Source: Streptomyces pseudovenezuelae (GTDB lineage: Bacteria; Actinomycetota; Actinomycetes; Streptomycetales; Streptomycetaceae). Taken from it: a stretch of DNA of 64,000 nt. Made by a program: the position numbers and the translations under genes. The DNA is taken from NCBI RefSeq assembly GCF_001513955.1, contig NZ_KQ948156.1, positions 1 through 64,000 on the forward strand. The letters run 5' to 3'. The notes beneath the pieces were generated by a model. That model searched no databases. It was not told the DNA's origin and saw only the letters and a list, made by a program, of their open reading frames with translations. How positions within the stretch are numbered: the first letter of the stretch is position 1; every line of letters begins with the position of its first letter. Positions 33,850 through 42,329 of the stretch are shown piece by piece.

Positions 33850-34479
33850 GTGATCGTGATGCGACCCGTCCTGGAGATCTGTGTCGCCGACGGCTTTGCG
33901 CTGTGGCCGATCGGGGAGCACGAGTCGTACAGCTACCTCGTGCTGGACGGGAAGCTGACTCCGCGGGAGGTCGGCACGGCGGTCATGCGGATCGCCGACT
34001 GCAACGGCTCCGAGCCGGAGGACGAGCCCGAGCCGTACTCGACCGACCCGCTCGGCACCTTCCTGCACGGGCTGCTCACCCTGCCCGACCTCGTCGCCAA
34101 CGGAGGGTTCCGGGTGACCGACGACGCCACCGGCACCGTCTTCGTCGAGCCGGGCTGCTGCAGCGGGCTGGAGACCTGGCGGGACTGGCTGGAGGTGCTG
34201 GACGGCACCGGCTGCGCGTCCTTCGGTCACGACCCGTTCTCGACGGCCGAACGCGTCGGCGACACCGTCCGACTGACTCTCGACGCCCACGCGAAGGACG
34301 CCGCCCCGACGACCGAGTTGCCGGTGGACCAGCTGCGCACACTCATCACCGGTGCCGAGCAGGACTTGCGGGACTTCCTCGCTCTCGCGGCAACCTGGGC
34401 CGAGGAACATCTGCCGGCACAGGCCGCCCCCGTCACCGCGGCCCTGGCCCGCGCACTGGACCTGGAGCCCACGCCATGA
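33850..34479 (+). CDS. hypothetical protein
   Basis: A 209-aa soluble acidic protein that I do not recognise. It has a Glu/Asp-rich turn (SEPEDEPEPY) and a CCSG motif around residue 100 (FVEPGCCSGLETWRDWLEVL). There is no signal or membrane segment. The start is GTG 33850 or more likely ATG 33859. Its stop overlaps the next start as ATGA, so the two products are probably made together. Confidence 0.65.
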   Translation: MIVMRPVLEICVADGFALWPIGEHESYSYLVLDGKLTPREVGTAVMRIADCNGSEPEDEPEPYSTDPLGTFLHGLLTLPDLVANGGFRVTDDATGTVFVEPGCCSGLETWRDWLEVLDGTGCASFGHDPFSTAERVGDTVRLTLDAHAKDAAPTTELPVDQLRTLITGAEQDLRDFLALAATWAEEHLPAQAAPVTAALARALDLEPTP

Positions 34480-35171
34480 CCAGCTTCCTGACCCACCGGG
34501 CGCGCGTGCACGACGTCCGCCTTCCTCTCCACCGCCGACACAGCGCGCTGCGGACCTGCGTCACCCTCTTCGCGCCGTACGGCTTCCGGGCGACGTACCA
34601 CCACCTCACGCTCAGCGCCGGAATCCCCCGGCGGCTGGAGGCGGACCCGGACGCGCTGGTGCGAGCGGTGGAGGAACTGCATCAGGCCCGGGTGCTGTGG
34701 CTCGCGCGGGCGGAGGAGTACGTCGTGCAGCGCCGGGCGGAGAAGCGGGCCGGGCGGCGGGCTGTGCCGAACCCGCGACCATGGTGGCTGCGGAGCTGGT
34801 GGGCGGGCTGGGCGGGCCCGGAGCGCGCCTGGTACGAAGACCCGTTTCGCCACCCTTCGCTGCGCCTGCCCGAGTACGTCCGCCGACGGAACGCGCTCCT
34901 CGACGGTGCCGACCTGCCGGGCTGCCCGGCCTGCGGGACCGAAGGACCGCCGACGTCCGTCTCGACGGGGCACAGCTGGGTCGAGCTGTGTCAGGGGTGC
35001 GCGTGGGCGGCAGCGCCCTGTCCCTGCGGGCAGCGGCACCGGCTCCTGCCGGAGACCCCGTACGGCTGGGACGAGATCTGGCAGCGGGCGCACATGAGTG
35101 ATGACGGCTTGCCGCATCCGCACTGGCCCGCGGGCCGGTCGGCCGGATGCGGCAGGCGACCCGTCAGCTGA
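34476..35171 (+). CDS. hypothetical protein with Cys-rich zinc-ribbon-like C-terminal region
   Basis: A 231-aa basic protein translationally coupled to the preceding gene (ATGA). The N-terminal half is helical and Arg-rich; the middle has a Trp-rich patch (PWWLRSWWAGWAGPERAW). Then CPACG, a 19-residue gap, CQGC and CPCG suggest a zinc-binding treble-clef or ribbon. A hairpin (TGCCGCATCCG 35110-35120 with CGGATGCGGCA 35144-35154) lies inside the last 20 codons. I do not recognise the family. Confidence 0.62.
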   Translation: MTSFLTHRARVHDVRLPLHRRHSALRTCVTLFAPYGFRATYHHLTLSAGIPRRLEADPDALVRAVEELHQARVLWLARAEEYVVQRRAEKRAGRRAVPNPRPWWLRSWWAGWAGPERAWYEDPFRHPSLRLPEYVRRRNALLDGADLPGCPACGTEGPPTSVSTGHSWVELCQGCAWAAAPCPCGQRHRLLPETPYGWDEIWQRAHMSDDGLPHPHWPAGRSAGCGRRPVS

Positions 35172-35233
35172 CGCGAAGATGCCGGCCGGCGGACCTCAGG
35201 AATCCCGGGCACCGCGCACTTCCGCCCCCGGAC

Positions 35234-36178
35234 CTACCTGTTGCGTGAGCTCAGGCGCTTCAGCTCCCGTTCAGCCTCGCGTGCCTCCCGGCGGGCCCGT
35301 ACGTGTGCGTCAGCGGCGGCGTGGCCGCGTTCCTCGGCCTCCCGCTGTGCACGGTCGGCTCGCTGGAGTTCCTCCCGCGCCTGCCGCAGTTGCCGCTCGG
35401 CGGCGGACACCTGCTGCCGGGCCTGCTCGTGCCGGTCGCGCGCCTGCTTCTGTGCCGCCTCGGCCTCGGCTTCCTCGGTCCGGGCGTCCCGCAACCGCCG
35501 TGCGGTCTCCTCGGCCGCCGTCCGGGCGTGATCGAGCCGCTCCTCCCGTTGACGCTTCTGACGGCTCTCGGCGAGTTCGTTCTTGGCCCGGGTACGCGCT
35601 GATGGTCGCGGAGTCGTCTTCGGGCGTGGCTTGTGCGTGACGCCGGTCGGCGAGGCGGTGCCGGGAAAGTCCGACGGCGGGGTGAGAGCGCCCTCCAGGC
35701 GGCCGCCCGCCCACCGGTCGGCCGCGTCCGGATCGGTGAGCACGGCGCGCAAGGTGGCTTCGACGTCCTGCCGGACCTGGTCCGACAGCCGGTGCCCGGC
35801 CTCCTGAGCGAGCTGCGCCGCCTGCCGGGACAAGGCAGCCACGATGCGCCGCCGCTGTTCGGACAGCTCGTTGATCCCTACGGCGTCCAGGGCGCGGTAC
35901 GCCTCGCGCAGGGCCTGCCCCAGCTCCAGGAACTGCCGGCTCTCCCGCGGCCGGGAGCGCAGCAGGAGGTTCGCGGCCCAGGCCGCCAGGGTGGGGCGGC
36001 GAGCTGCGTGAATCCGGCGGGCGTCGTCCGTGTGGCCGGCTGCTCCGGCCGCGGCGGCCAACTCCTGGCGGCGAGCGACGAAGTCGGCCGGGGGCGTGGT
36101 GTAGAGGTCGTCGAGAACCGCTTCCACATCGCGCTCCGCGCCGGTCTTCGCTCCCTTGCGCCTGGTCACGGCGGCCAT
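35234..36178 (-). CDS. coiled-coil hypothetical protein
   Basis: A 314-aa protein. The N-terminal helical domain (about 1-165) includes RRPTLAAWAANLLLRSRP, a pattern that recurs in actinobacterial hypotheticals. A basic linker rich in Pro/Thr follows. The last 120 residues are a long Arg/Glu/Ala coiled coil (from AKNELAESRQKRQREERLDH onward) with heptad-like spacing. It is probably structural or scaffolding. ATG 36178 lacks a clear Shine-Dalgarno. Confidence 0.68.
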   Translation of the reverse strand: MAAVTRRKGAKTGAERDVEAVLDDLYTTPPADFVARRQELAAAAGAAGHTDDARRIHAARRPTLAAWAANLLLRSRPRESRQFLELGQALREAYRALDAVGINELSEQRRRIVAALSRQAAQLAQEAGHRLSDQVRQDVEATLRAVLTDPDAADRWAGGRLEGALTPPSDFPGTASPTGVTHKPRPKTTPRPSARTRAKNELAESRQKRQREERLDHARTAAEETARRLRDARTEEAEAEAAQKQARDRHEQARQQVSAAERQLRQAREELQRADRAQREAEERGHAAADAHVRARREAREAERELKRLSSRNR

Positions 36179-36449
36179 ACGCAGGGCGGGTGGACGATGG
36201 CTCGGCGCTCTGACACGGCACCAGCGTCGCCCGCGGGGGGTGATCCCGCATCCCGGCCGGCACCTGCGGACGCGCCTCGGCGATGCCTCGGCCATGCCTC
36301 GGAGATGTTCCGGAGAAGCCTTCCCGCTGCTGCCGTGGGCGGCCGGCGTGGACCGTTCATGGCAAGGCGGGGGCCTCCTTCTTCGTTCCGTGGGCCGCGA
36401 GGGTGATCTCCCGGCCGTGACTCCGGTACGCGCCGACCGGCGTGGCGCA

Positions 36450-36489
36450 GGCTGCCTCCGGCGCCACAGCGGTGGCGCCGGAGGCAGCC
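36450..36489 (+). promoter_or_regulatory. perfect 18-bp hairpin directly 5' of a ribosome-binding site
   Basis: The arm GGCTGCCTCCGGCGCCAC (36450-36467) pairs perfectly with GTGGCGCCGGAGGCAGCC (36472-36489) around the tetraloop AGCG. The Shine-Dalgarno AAGGAGAGG begins two to three bases later and ATG follows at 36503. It belongs to the leader of the beta-propeller gene; it could stabilise mRNA, act as an operator, or stop upstream transcription. Confidence 0.7.
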
Positions 36490-36502
36490 CAAGGAGAGGT
36501 TC

Positions 36503-37471
36503 ATGCCCCGACTCCCGCACCTGGCCGGTATCGCCGCGACCGCCGTCGCCCTCGGCGTGCTGGCATCCGCTCCCGCATCCGGTGACGAGCCGATCGTGTC
36601 GCAGCCGCGTGTGGTCGCACACTTCGACTTCGCCGCCGGGGAGACACCCGAGAACATCGCGGTCGAACCCGACGGCTCCGCCGATCTGACCTTCGCCTTC
36701 GCCCGCCAGGTCGCCAACGTCACCCGGCACGGAGACATCCGCGGGCGCGTCACCCTGCCCGCCGTCGAGAACCCGAACACCCCCGTCGTCCACAACGCGA
36801 TCGTTCTAGGCATCGCCCGCGCCCACGACGGCACCCTCTACGTCAACTACGCCACCGGCACCAGCAAGACCGGCATCTGGCGCATCGCCCCCGACGGCGG
36901 CAAGCCCCGGCAGATCGCGAAGCTGCCCGCGAACGGGTTGCCCAACGGCCTGGCCCTCGACGAGCACCGGGGCGTGCTCTACGCGGCCGACTCGGTGCGG
37001 GGGATCGTCTGGCGCGTGCCGTTGGCAGGCGGCGAGCGCACCGCCTGGGCCACCGGAACGGCTCTCACCCCGGTCCCGTCCGGAACCGGCTTCGGTGCCA
37101 ACGGAATCAAGGTCCACGACGACGCCGTCTGGGTGTCCAACACCGACCGCGGGACGCTGCTGCGCATCCCCGTAAGGCGAAACGGCTCCGCGGGCCCGAT
37201 CGGGACCCGGGCCTCAGGGCTCGGCGGTATCGACGACTTCGCGTTCACCTCACACCACGGCGACACGGTCCTGGCCGCGGTGAACGGCACCAACCAGGTG
37301 GTCGTGATCCGCCCGGACGGCACCCACTCCGTCGTCCTCACCCAGCAGGACGGGCTCTCGAACCCGACCTCCGTGGCCGTACGCCACCGGACGGTCTACG
37401 TCCCCAGCGCCTCGTACTTCGCCACCGAGCCGGACCCGAACCTCCTCCTGGCCCACCTGAACCATGGATAG
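36503..37471 (+). CDS. secreted SMP-30/NHL-like beta-propeller protein
   Basis: A 322-aa exported protein. Residues 1-27 are a signal peptide (cut near APASG/DE). The rest consists of about six propeller blades with recurring motifs such as NGLALDEHRGVLYAADS, GIWRIAPDGG and PTSVAVRHRTVYVPS, close to the gluconolactonase/SMP-30/LRE superfamily. Acidic metal ligands typical of SMP-30 are not obvious, so a binding rather than lactonase role is possible. AAGGAGAGG precedes the ATG and a perfect hairpin precedes that. Confidence 0.78.
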   Translation: MPRLPHLAGIAATAVALGVLASAPASGDEPIVSQPRVVAHFDFAAGETPENIAVEPDGSADLTFAFARQVANVTRHGDIRGRVTLPAVENPNTPVVHNAIVLGIARAHDGTLYVNYATGTSKTGIWRIAPDGGKPRQIAKLPANGLPNGLALDEHRGVLYAADSVRGIVWRVPLAGGERTAWATGTALTPVPSGTGFGANGIKVHDDAVWVSNTDRGTLLRIPVRRNGSAGPIGTRASGLGGIDDFAFTSHHGDTVLAAVNGTNQVVVIRPDGTHSVVLTQQDGLSNPTSVAVRHRTVYVPSASYFATEPDPNLLLAHLNHG

Positions 37472-37492
37472 GGCCTGACCGGGTTTGACGGA

Positions 37493-37523
37493 AAGGGCGG
37501 GCCCGCTTTCCGGGCCCGCCCTT
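37493..37523. terminator. bidirectional terminator hairpin
   Basis: AAGGGCGGGCCCG (37493-37505) pairs with CGGGCCCGCCCTT (37511-37523) around CTTTC. It lies between the convergent beta-propeller and DinB genes, with A and T bases flanking the stem on both strands. Confidence 0.8.
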
Positions 37524-37556
37524 CCGGCGCTCTCCCGGCTGGGACAGTGGCCGGGA

Positions 37557-38153
37557 TCAGCTGTCGGCTTCCCGTGCGACGCGCTCCAGCCGGCTTCGAT
37601 AGCTCGCCCACCACGCCTGATCTCCTGGCGGCATGTCGCCCTTGTGCTGCAGGCACCCGACGGAACCGTCGATGAGTTCTCGCACGATGTCCGCGTGGCC
37701 CGCGTGCCGCTGCGTGTCGGAGATCACGCGCACCAGGATGTGGTGCAGTGTCGTCTCGCGACGTTCCTCCGGCCACCAGGGCACCCGGCCGACCGCGTCC
37801 AGCGCCAGCGTCGCGATCGTGCTGTCGGAGTGCTTCCACGCCAGGCGGTACAGCCCGACGATGTCTTCGCGTGACTCGTCCGCGGTGGCCCACATGTCCG
37901 CGTTGGGTTCTGCGTCCTCCGTGTACCACCAGGCCGGCGGTCGCTCCTCGAAGAACGGCCGCCCGAACGTGTCGCCGAAGTACCCAAGCTCCACACCGGC
38001 GACATGTTTGACCAGCCCCAGCAGATTGGTTCCCGTGGGGGTCAGAGGACGCCGGACGTCGTATTCCGAAAGCCCGTCGAGCTTCCAGAGCAGGGCGTCG
38101 CGCGCTTCTTGCAGGTAGCGAAGAAGGTCCGCTTTCGGGTTCGGTTCGATCAT
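37557..38153 (-). CDS. DinB family protein (DUF664)
   Basis: A 198-aa four-helix-bundle protein of the DinB/YfiT metal-enzyme superfamily. The three histidine ligands expected are in LVKHVAGVE, TLHHILVRV and DTQRHAGHADIVREL. Members include thiol-dependent S-transferases that use mycothiol or bacillithiol in detoxification; that role here is inference. It is separated from the next gene by 46 bp and may share its transcript. Confidence 0.85.
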   Translation of the reverse strand: MIEPNPKADLLRYLQEARDALLWKLDGLSEYDVRRPLTPTGTNLLGLVKHVAGVELGYFGDTFGRPFFEERPPAWWYTEDAEPNADMWATADESREDIVGLYRLAWKHSDSTIATLALDAVGRVPWWPEERRETTLHHILVRVISDTQRHAGHADIVRELIDGSVGCLQHKGDMPPGDQAWWASYRSRLERVAREADS

Positions 38154-38199
38154 GCGGGCAGTCTTGCAGTCGGCACTGACAGCGGGAGTGCCGACCGGA

Positions 38200-39057
38200 T
38201 CAGCCTCGGTCGAGCTGTTCGAGACGGAGCATCGCCTCGGTGACCTCGCCGACCGCCGTGCAGGGAATCGCCGTGGCGGCCTCATCGAGGACGAGCAGCC
38301 GGGCTCCGGGGATGTCGCGCGCGATCGCCTCGCCGTTGCCGACGGGGAAGAACGGGTTGCGGCGGCCGTGGACGACGAGTGTGGGGACCTCGATCCCGGG
38401 CAGGCGCTCGCGCCAGCGGGGTGCGCAGTCGAGCCTGGCGAACACCACGCCCATCTGGTTGGCCAGCTGGACCGGGGGCGCGGTGCCGGGCGTGCGGTCC
38501 CAGATCCGCTCGGCGGCGGCGCGCGCGGTGACGGGTTCGTCGCCGAGGATCTCCGCGCCGGCGGCGGCGAAGGCCGCGACCGCGTCGCGGTCGGTCCAGT
38601 CCGGCATCGCACGCGCGAACAGCCGACTCATCGTGGCCCGGTCGTGGTCGGGGAGATCCTCGTCGACCGGGCCGGGGGCGACGGCGCGGGTGCCGATCAG
38701 GGTGAGCGCCGAGAACGCGTTCGGATGGTCGAGGACGGCCACCTGGGCGACCATCCCGCCGACCCCGATCCCCGCGAGGTGCGCTCGCCGCCCGCCGAGC
38801 GCGTCGACAAGGGCCGCCGCGTCGGCGGCCAGGTCGCGCAGGGTGTAGGCGGGCGCCTGCGGATCCGTGGTCGTCGACTCCCCGCTGTCGCGCAGGTCGT
38901 AGCGCACCACCCGGCGCCCGCCGGCAGCGAGTTGCTCGCACAGCGCGTCCGGCCAGGAGAGCATCGTCGTCCCGCCCGCGAGCAGGACGAGTGGCGCGTC
39001 GTGGTCACCGAACGACTCGATGCCCAGGAGGGTCCCGTTCGCGGTGACCGTGGTCAT
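38200..39057 (-). CDS. alpha/beta-hydrolase fold protein lacking the catalytic triad
   Basis: A 285-aa homologue of RdmC/aklanonic-ester-hydrolase-like enzymes. The fold is preserved, but the nucleophile elbow reads G-I-G-V-G (Gly98 for Ser), the acid position reads HGRRNP (Asn234 for Asp) and the histidine position reads LDEAATAIP (Thr262 for His). All three triad residues are therefore replaced while the frame is intact, which points to a non-hydrolytic role such as ligand binding or a cofactor-free lyase or isomerase. It lies upstream of a DinB gene on the same strand. Confidence 0.8.
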   Translation of the reverse strand: MTTVTANGTLLGIESFGDHDAPLVLLAGGTTMLSWPDALCEQLAAGGRRVVRYDLRDSGESTTTDPQAPAYTLRDLAADAAALVDALGGRRAHLAGIGVGGMVAQVAVLDHPNAFSALTLIGTRAVAPGPVDEDLPDHDRATMSRLFARAMPDWTDRDAVAAFAAAGAEILGDEPVTARAAAERIWDRTPGTAPPVQLANQMGVVFARLDCAPRWRERLPGIEVPTLVVHGRRNPFFPVGNGEAIARDIPGARLLVLDEAATAIPCTAVGEVTEAMLRLEQLDRG

Positions 39058-39230
39058 CGGATCACCGCGAGACGTCGTCGGCCGGCCGCGTCACGGTCGA
39101 TGCAGCGATCACGCTCCAGCGCGCGGCTGTGAGGGACTTCGGTTCGAGTCATGCCAGGGCAGACCCGATCCAGCGCCCGAACTCATCGCTCACTTGTCAG
39201 AGCCCCGGAGGAGCTGGCGTGATCGCTCGT

Positions 39231-39698
39231 TCAATCGCGGCTCGCGGCCTGCTTCCTGGACCATGCGGTGGCGTCGACGCCGTAGCGAACCAAGAGGCGG
39301 GCGAACTGGATCCGTTCCTCCGGTGACCAGGCTGCGGTGATCTCCTGAAACGCCTTTCGCTGTTCGGCGGCGAAGCGGCTGCGTTCGGCCTCGCCGTGCT
39401 CGGTGAGTTCGAGCACGGTGCGGCGTCCGTCGACCTGGGACGCCGCCCGGCGCAGCAGTCCGTCCTCGATGCAGGCGGCGACGGTCCGGCTGGCCACCGG
39501 CTGCGCCACGCCCATCTCGGCGGCGAGTCCACCGACGGTCGTCTCGTCCGGCGCGTCGGCGATCACATTGAGCACCAGGTTGCGGGAGAGGTCCTTGCTC
39601 GATGCCGGTGCGCGTCGTCGCAGACGCGACAGGGCGGGCCCGATCTGGTCCAACGCCGCGTCGTCGGAAGGCTGCTCGGAGAAGGACGGGCTGCTCAT
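39231..39698 (-). CDS. MarR family transcriptional regulator
   Basis: A 155-aa winged-helix protein. The recognition region is VGGLAAEMGVAQPVASRTVAACIEDGLLRRAASQVDGRRTVLELTEHG, with the wing at QVDGRRT. It is divergent from an amidohydrolase gene; the 102-bp gap holds an 11-bp inverted repeat. It probably represses the amidohydrolase until the substrate or a related compound binds. Confidence 0.87.
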   Translation of the reverse strand: MSSPSFSEQPSDDAALDQIGPALSRLRRRAPASSKDLSRNLVLNVIADAPDETTVGGLAAEMGVAQPVASRTVAACIEDGLLRRAASQVDGRRTVLELTEHGEAERSRFAAEQRKAFQEITAAWSPEERIQFARLLVRYGVDATAWSRKQAASRD

Positions 39699-39725
39699 GT
39701 GCCTGAGTCTAGGCCCAGCTCCCGC

Positions 39726-39769
39726 ATTTGCATACCTCCAGGCATGTATATAGCTTGGGGTATGCAAAT
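39726..39769. promoter_or_regulatory. MarR operator: 11-bp inverted repeat
   Basis: ATTTGCATACC (39726-39736) and GGTATGCAAAT (39759-39769) are perfect complements 22 nt apart, with a further GGCATGTATATAGC in the spacer. This AT-rich block lies between the divergent MarR and amidohydrolase genes. Confidence 0.7.
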
Positions 39770-39800
39770 TCTGACGAGCGAGAAAACGAGGCGGACTGCT

Positions 39801-41015
39801 ATGGCGCTCACCGCGATCACCAATGCGCAGATCTTCGACGGGGAGAAAACGGTAGGTGTGCGGACCGTGGTCATCGACGGCGGGAGGATCTCTCGCATCG
39901 GTGGCGATGCTCCCCGGGGCAGCGAGATCGTGGACGGCGGCGGCGCCACACTGCTGCCGGGGCTCATCGACGCCCATGTCCACTCCGCTCCGGGATCCCT
40001 GGCGCTCGCCCTGCGGTTCGGGGTGACGACCGAACTGGAGATGCAGGGGATGAACACCCGGGAGAACAGGGCCCGCATCACCGACGACGACGCCCTGGCA
40101 GACGTGCGCTCCTCGGGCTTTGCCATCACGCCGCCCGGTGGTCACCCGAGCGAGCTGATGCCCGAGGGCTTCCGGCCGAAGTGGGATCTCCCCCCGGTGA
40201 TGCCGTTGATGCCGTTCTCCACCACGCCCGAGGAGGCGGCCGCCTTCGTGCCCCAACTCCTCGCCCGGGGATCCGACTTCATCAAGTTCATGATCGACGA
40301 CGGCAGTGTGGAGGGACACCCCGGGCTGCCCTCGCTCGACCAGGCCACCGTGGCCGCCGGTGTGGCCGAAGCCAAGAAGTACGGCGCCCTGACCGTGGCC
40401 CACGCGCTGACCCTGGAGGCCACCAGGACGGCGGCAGAAGCCGGCGTCGACGGCCTCACCCACGTGTTCATGGACCAGCCGCACACCGACGAGATCATCG
40501 CCCTCATCAAGGACGCGGGCATGTTCGTCATTCCCTGCATCAGCCTCAACGCCTCGATGATGGGAATCACCGGCAGCGAACTCGCCGACGACCCCCGCGT
40601 GGCCGCACGCCTCGACAGCGCATGGGAGCGAACGCTGCGGTCCAGCTACGACCGTTACCCGCAGGGCAAGCTCCAAGACGTGTACGACACCGTGCGCGCG
40701 CTGGACGCCGCCGGCGTCGACGTGCTGGCCGGTACCGACGCGTCCATGCCCGAGACCTTCTTCGGGGGCCTGGCACACGGGGCGAGCCTGCACCACGAAC
40801 TGCAGTACCTCGTGGCGGCCGGCCTCACGCCCGCACGGGCCCTGCGTGCGGCCACGGCGACCACGGCCCGCCGCTTCCGCCTCAGCGACCGGGGCCGCAT
40901 CGCGGAGGGACTGCGCGCCGACCTTCTGCTGGTCGACGGCGACCCGACCAGCACCATCGGCGACACCCTCAACACCCGTGCCGTCTGGCGCCGGGGCACC
41001 CGCCTGGCGGTATGA
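39801..41015 (+). CDS. amidohydrolase (imidazolonepropionase/prolidase-like)
   Basis: A 404-aa metal-dependent TIM-barrel hydrolase. The first metal motif is DAHVHS, after the beta-sandwich strand GGGATLLPGLI. The barrel Lys is in SDFIKFMIDD, further His ligands are in VAHALTLE and LTHVFMDQPH, and the catalytic Asp is in VLAGTDASMP. The C-terminal strand GRIAEGLRADLLLVDGDP is typical. The start at 39801 has GAGGCGG upstream. Substrate unknown (cyclic amides, peptides or esters). Control by the divergent MarR is likely. Confidence 0.88.
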   Translation: MALTAITNAQIFDGEKTVGVRTVVIDGGRISRIGGDAPRGSEIVDGGGATLLPGLIDAHVHSAPGSLALALRFGVTTELEMQGMNTRENRARITDDDALADVRSSGFAITPPGGHPSELMPEGFRPKWDLPPVMPLMPFSTTPEEAAAFVPQLLARGSDFIKFMIDDGSVEGHPGLPSLDQATVAAGVAEAKKYGALTVAHALTLEATRTAAEAGVDGLTHVFMDQPHTDEIIALIKDAGMFVIPCISLNASMMGITGSELADDPRVAARLDSAWERTLRSSYDRYPQGKLQDVYDTVRALDAAGVDVLAGTDASMPETFFGGLAHGASLHHELQYLVAAGLTPARALRAATATTARRFRLSDRGRIAEGLRADLLLVDGDPTSTIGDTLNTRAVWRRGTRLAV

Positions 41016-41111
41016 GGGCGGTGCTTTCCTCCGGCGGCACAGGCGTATTTCTTCGACAGCGCGCCCTGGAGCCGGATGCCCTGGGACGGCGGGCGTCGTC
41101 GCCGTCGGCCG

Positions 41112-41648
41112 TCACGGACTACCGGGGCCGGCCGCTGTCACGGCTTCCGCCGCCGTCCGCCGCAGCGCACGGACGGTGATCCAGCGGTTCTTTCCGTCGG
41201 CAAGGTGTGCGACGGCATGGCCCACCCATTCCGGGTCCCCGAGGAGATACGGCTTGCCCTCGTCGATGAGGTGCCGCAGCAGATACTCAAGCCGAAGGAC
41301 GTCCACCGCCCGGTACGCGCGCGCGTGTTGGTCGAAGCGCAGTTGCTGGTCCTCGAACGGATGACGCAGCGTCATGTGCAGCCAGCCGCCCCCGTGCCCG
41401 GCGACCATGCCCTTGACCGTGTACCTGCCCCTGCTGCTCGCGTTCCAGGACTGCTTTCCCCAGGTGATCCAGACGCCGGTGACGATCCTGGACCAGGGGA
41501 CCAGCCGTCCCTCGGACTCCGGCTCGTGCTGGTGGAGCCCGTCCGGGCGCAGCTCCACCCAGTGCGTGCCCGCTCGGGTGGCGTCGCCGACGACCCAACG
41601 TCCGTCGAGCAGTTCCAGCGGACCCAGGAATGCACCGTCCTTCAGCAT
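41112..41648 (-). CDS. hypothetical protein, possibly PH-like
   Basis: A 178-aa soluble protein rich in Trp and beta-strands. HWVELRPDGLHQHE, followed by LVPWSRIVTGVWITWG, resembles bacterial PH-like domains where a strand pair is followed by a 'PWxxI' turn. A helical C-terminus follows. No catalytic motif is seen. It is monocistronic or read with the gene to its right on the same strand (66-bp gap). Confidence 0.55.
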   Translation of the reverse strand: MLKDGAFLGPLELLDGRWVVGDATRAGTHWVELRPDGLHQHEPESEGRLVPWSRIVTGVWITWGKQSWNASSRGRYTVKGMVAGHGGGWLHMTLRHPFEDQQLRFDQHARAYRAVDVLRLEYLLRHLIDEGKPYLLGDPEWVGHAVAHLADGKNRWITVRALRRTAAEAVTAAGPGSP

Positions 41649-41714
41649 GCGGTCATTGAATCACCTGACTCCGAACTGTTGCGCTATTTCGGTGCGCACC
41701 CCCGTCTGTGTCGG

Positions 41715-42329
41715 TCAGCGCTGATACAGCTGCCACATGGCGAGTTCGTCGTCGTGCGCGCGCAGGCGTTCGACGGCTGCCATGGGGGAGCGCTTTTCCG
41801 TGAGCTCGTAGAAGAAGAACAGCGGGGCGAACACGCTCGCGTAGCCGAACGGCGCGCCCCGAGGGGCGACATAGACGCCGGCACCGGCGTCGAGGAAGGC
41901 CTCGGCGAGCGCGGGATCTCCCGTGTCACATCCGGTGACGAGCGTGACGCTGCCCGGCAGCCGGAAGTGCTCGCGTACGTGGTCCGGCCCGACGGCACCG
42001 TTGAACGGCTGGAATCTGGCCAGTTCCTCGGCGACGTCGTCCATCAGGATTCGGCCCTCGTCGCCGTGACAGGACAAGATCACGTACGGGGCGATCGGTC
42101 TCGTGCCGTCCAGCGCGGCCACCAGATGGCGAGGTTGCCCGACGCGCAGGTAGTTGACCTGGACACCGAAGACCTCCAGCCCGTCACGCAACGGACGCGC
42201 GAACCCGCCCTCGAGATCGATCAGGTCGACCTCGGTCCATGCCAGGCGACCGGCCTGGACCTCACGCACCCGTGACGGACGCTGAGTCGCCAGCCACTCC
42301 TCTTCCTCTCCATGCACCATTCGGGCCAC
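41715..42329 (-). CDS. caspase/CHAT-like hypothetical protein
   Basis: A 204-aa protein. YVILSCHGDEGRI (H88 followed by Gly) and SVTLVTGCDTGDPALAEAFLDAGAGVYVAPRG (C134) reproduce the His-Gly and Cys dyad of clan CD peptidases (caspase, gingipain, CHAT). The spacing of 46 residues also fits. It stands without other visible domains. The start is GTG 42329 or ATG 42320; either overlaps the 5' end assigned to the divergent FUSC gene. The family assignment is by motif only, and loss of catalysis cannot be excluded. Confidence 0.5.
   Translation of the reverse strand: MARMVHGEEEEWLATQRPSRVREVQAGRLAWTEVDLIDLEGGFARPLRDGLEVFGVQVNYLRVGQPRHLVAALDGTRPIAPYVILSCHGDEGRILMDDVAEELARFQPFNGAVGPDHVREHFRLPGSVTLVTGCDTGDPALAEAFLDAGAGVYVAPRGAPFGYASVFAPLFFFYELTEKRSPMAAVERLRAHDDELAMWQLYQR

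Noticed and set aside
39128..39150. GGTTCGAGTC resembling a tRNA T-loop
   Set aside because: No acceptor, D or anticodon arms can be folded around it, and there is no CCA-proximal stem; it is a chance match.
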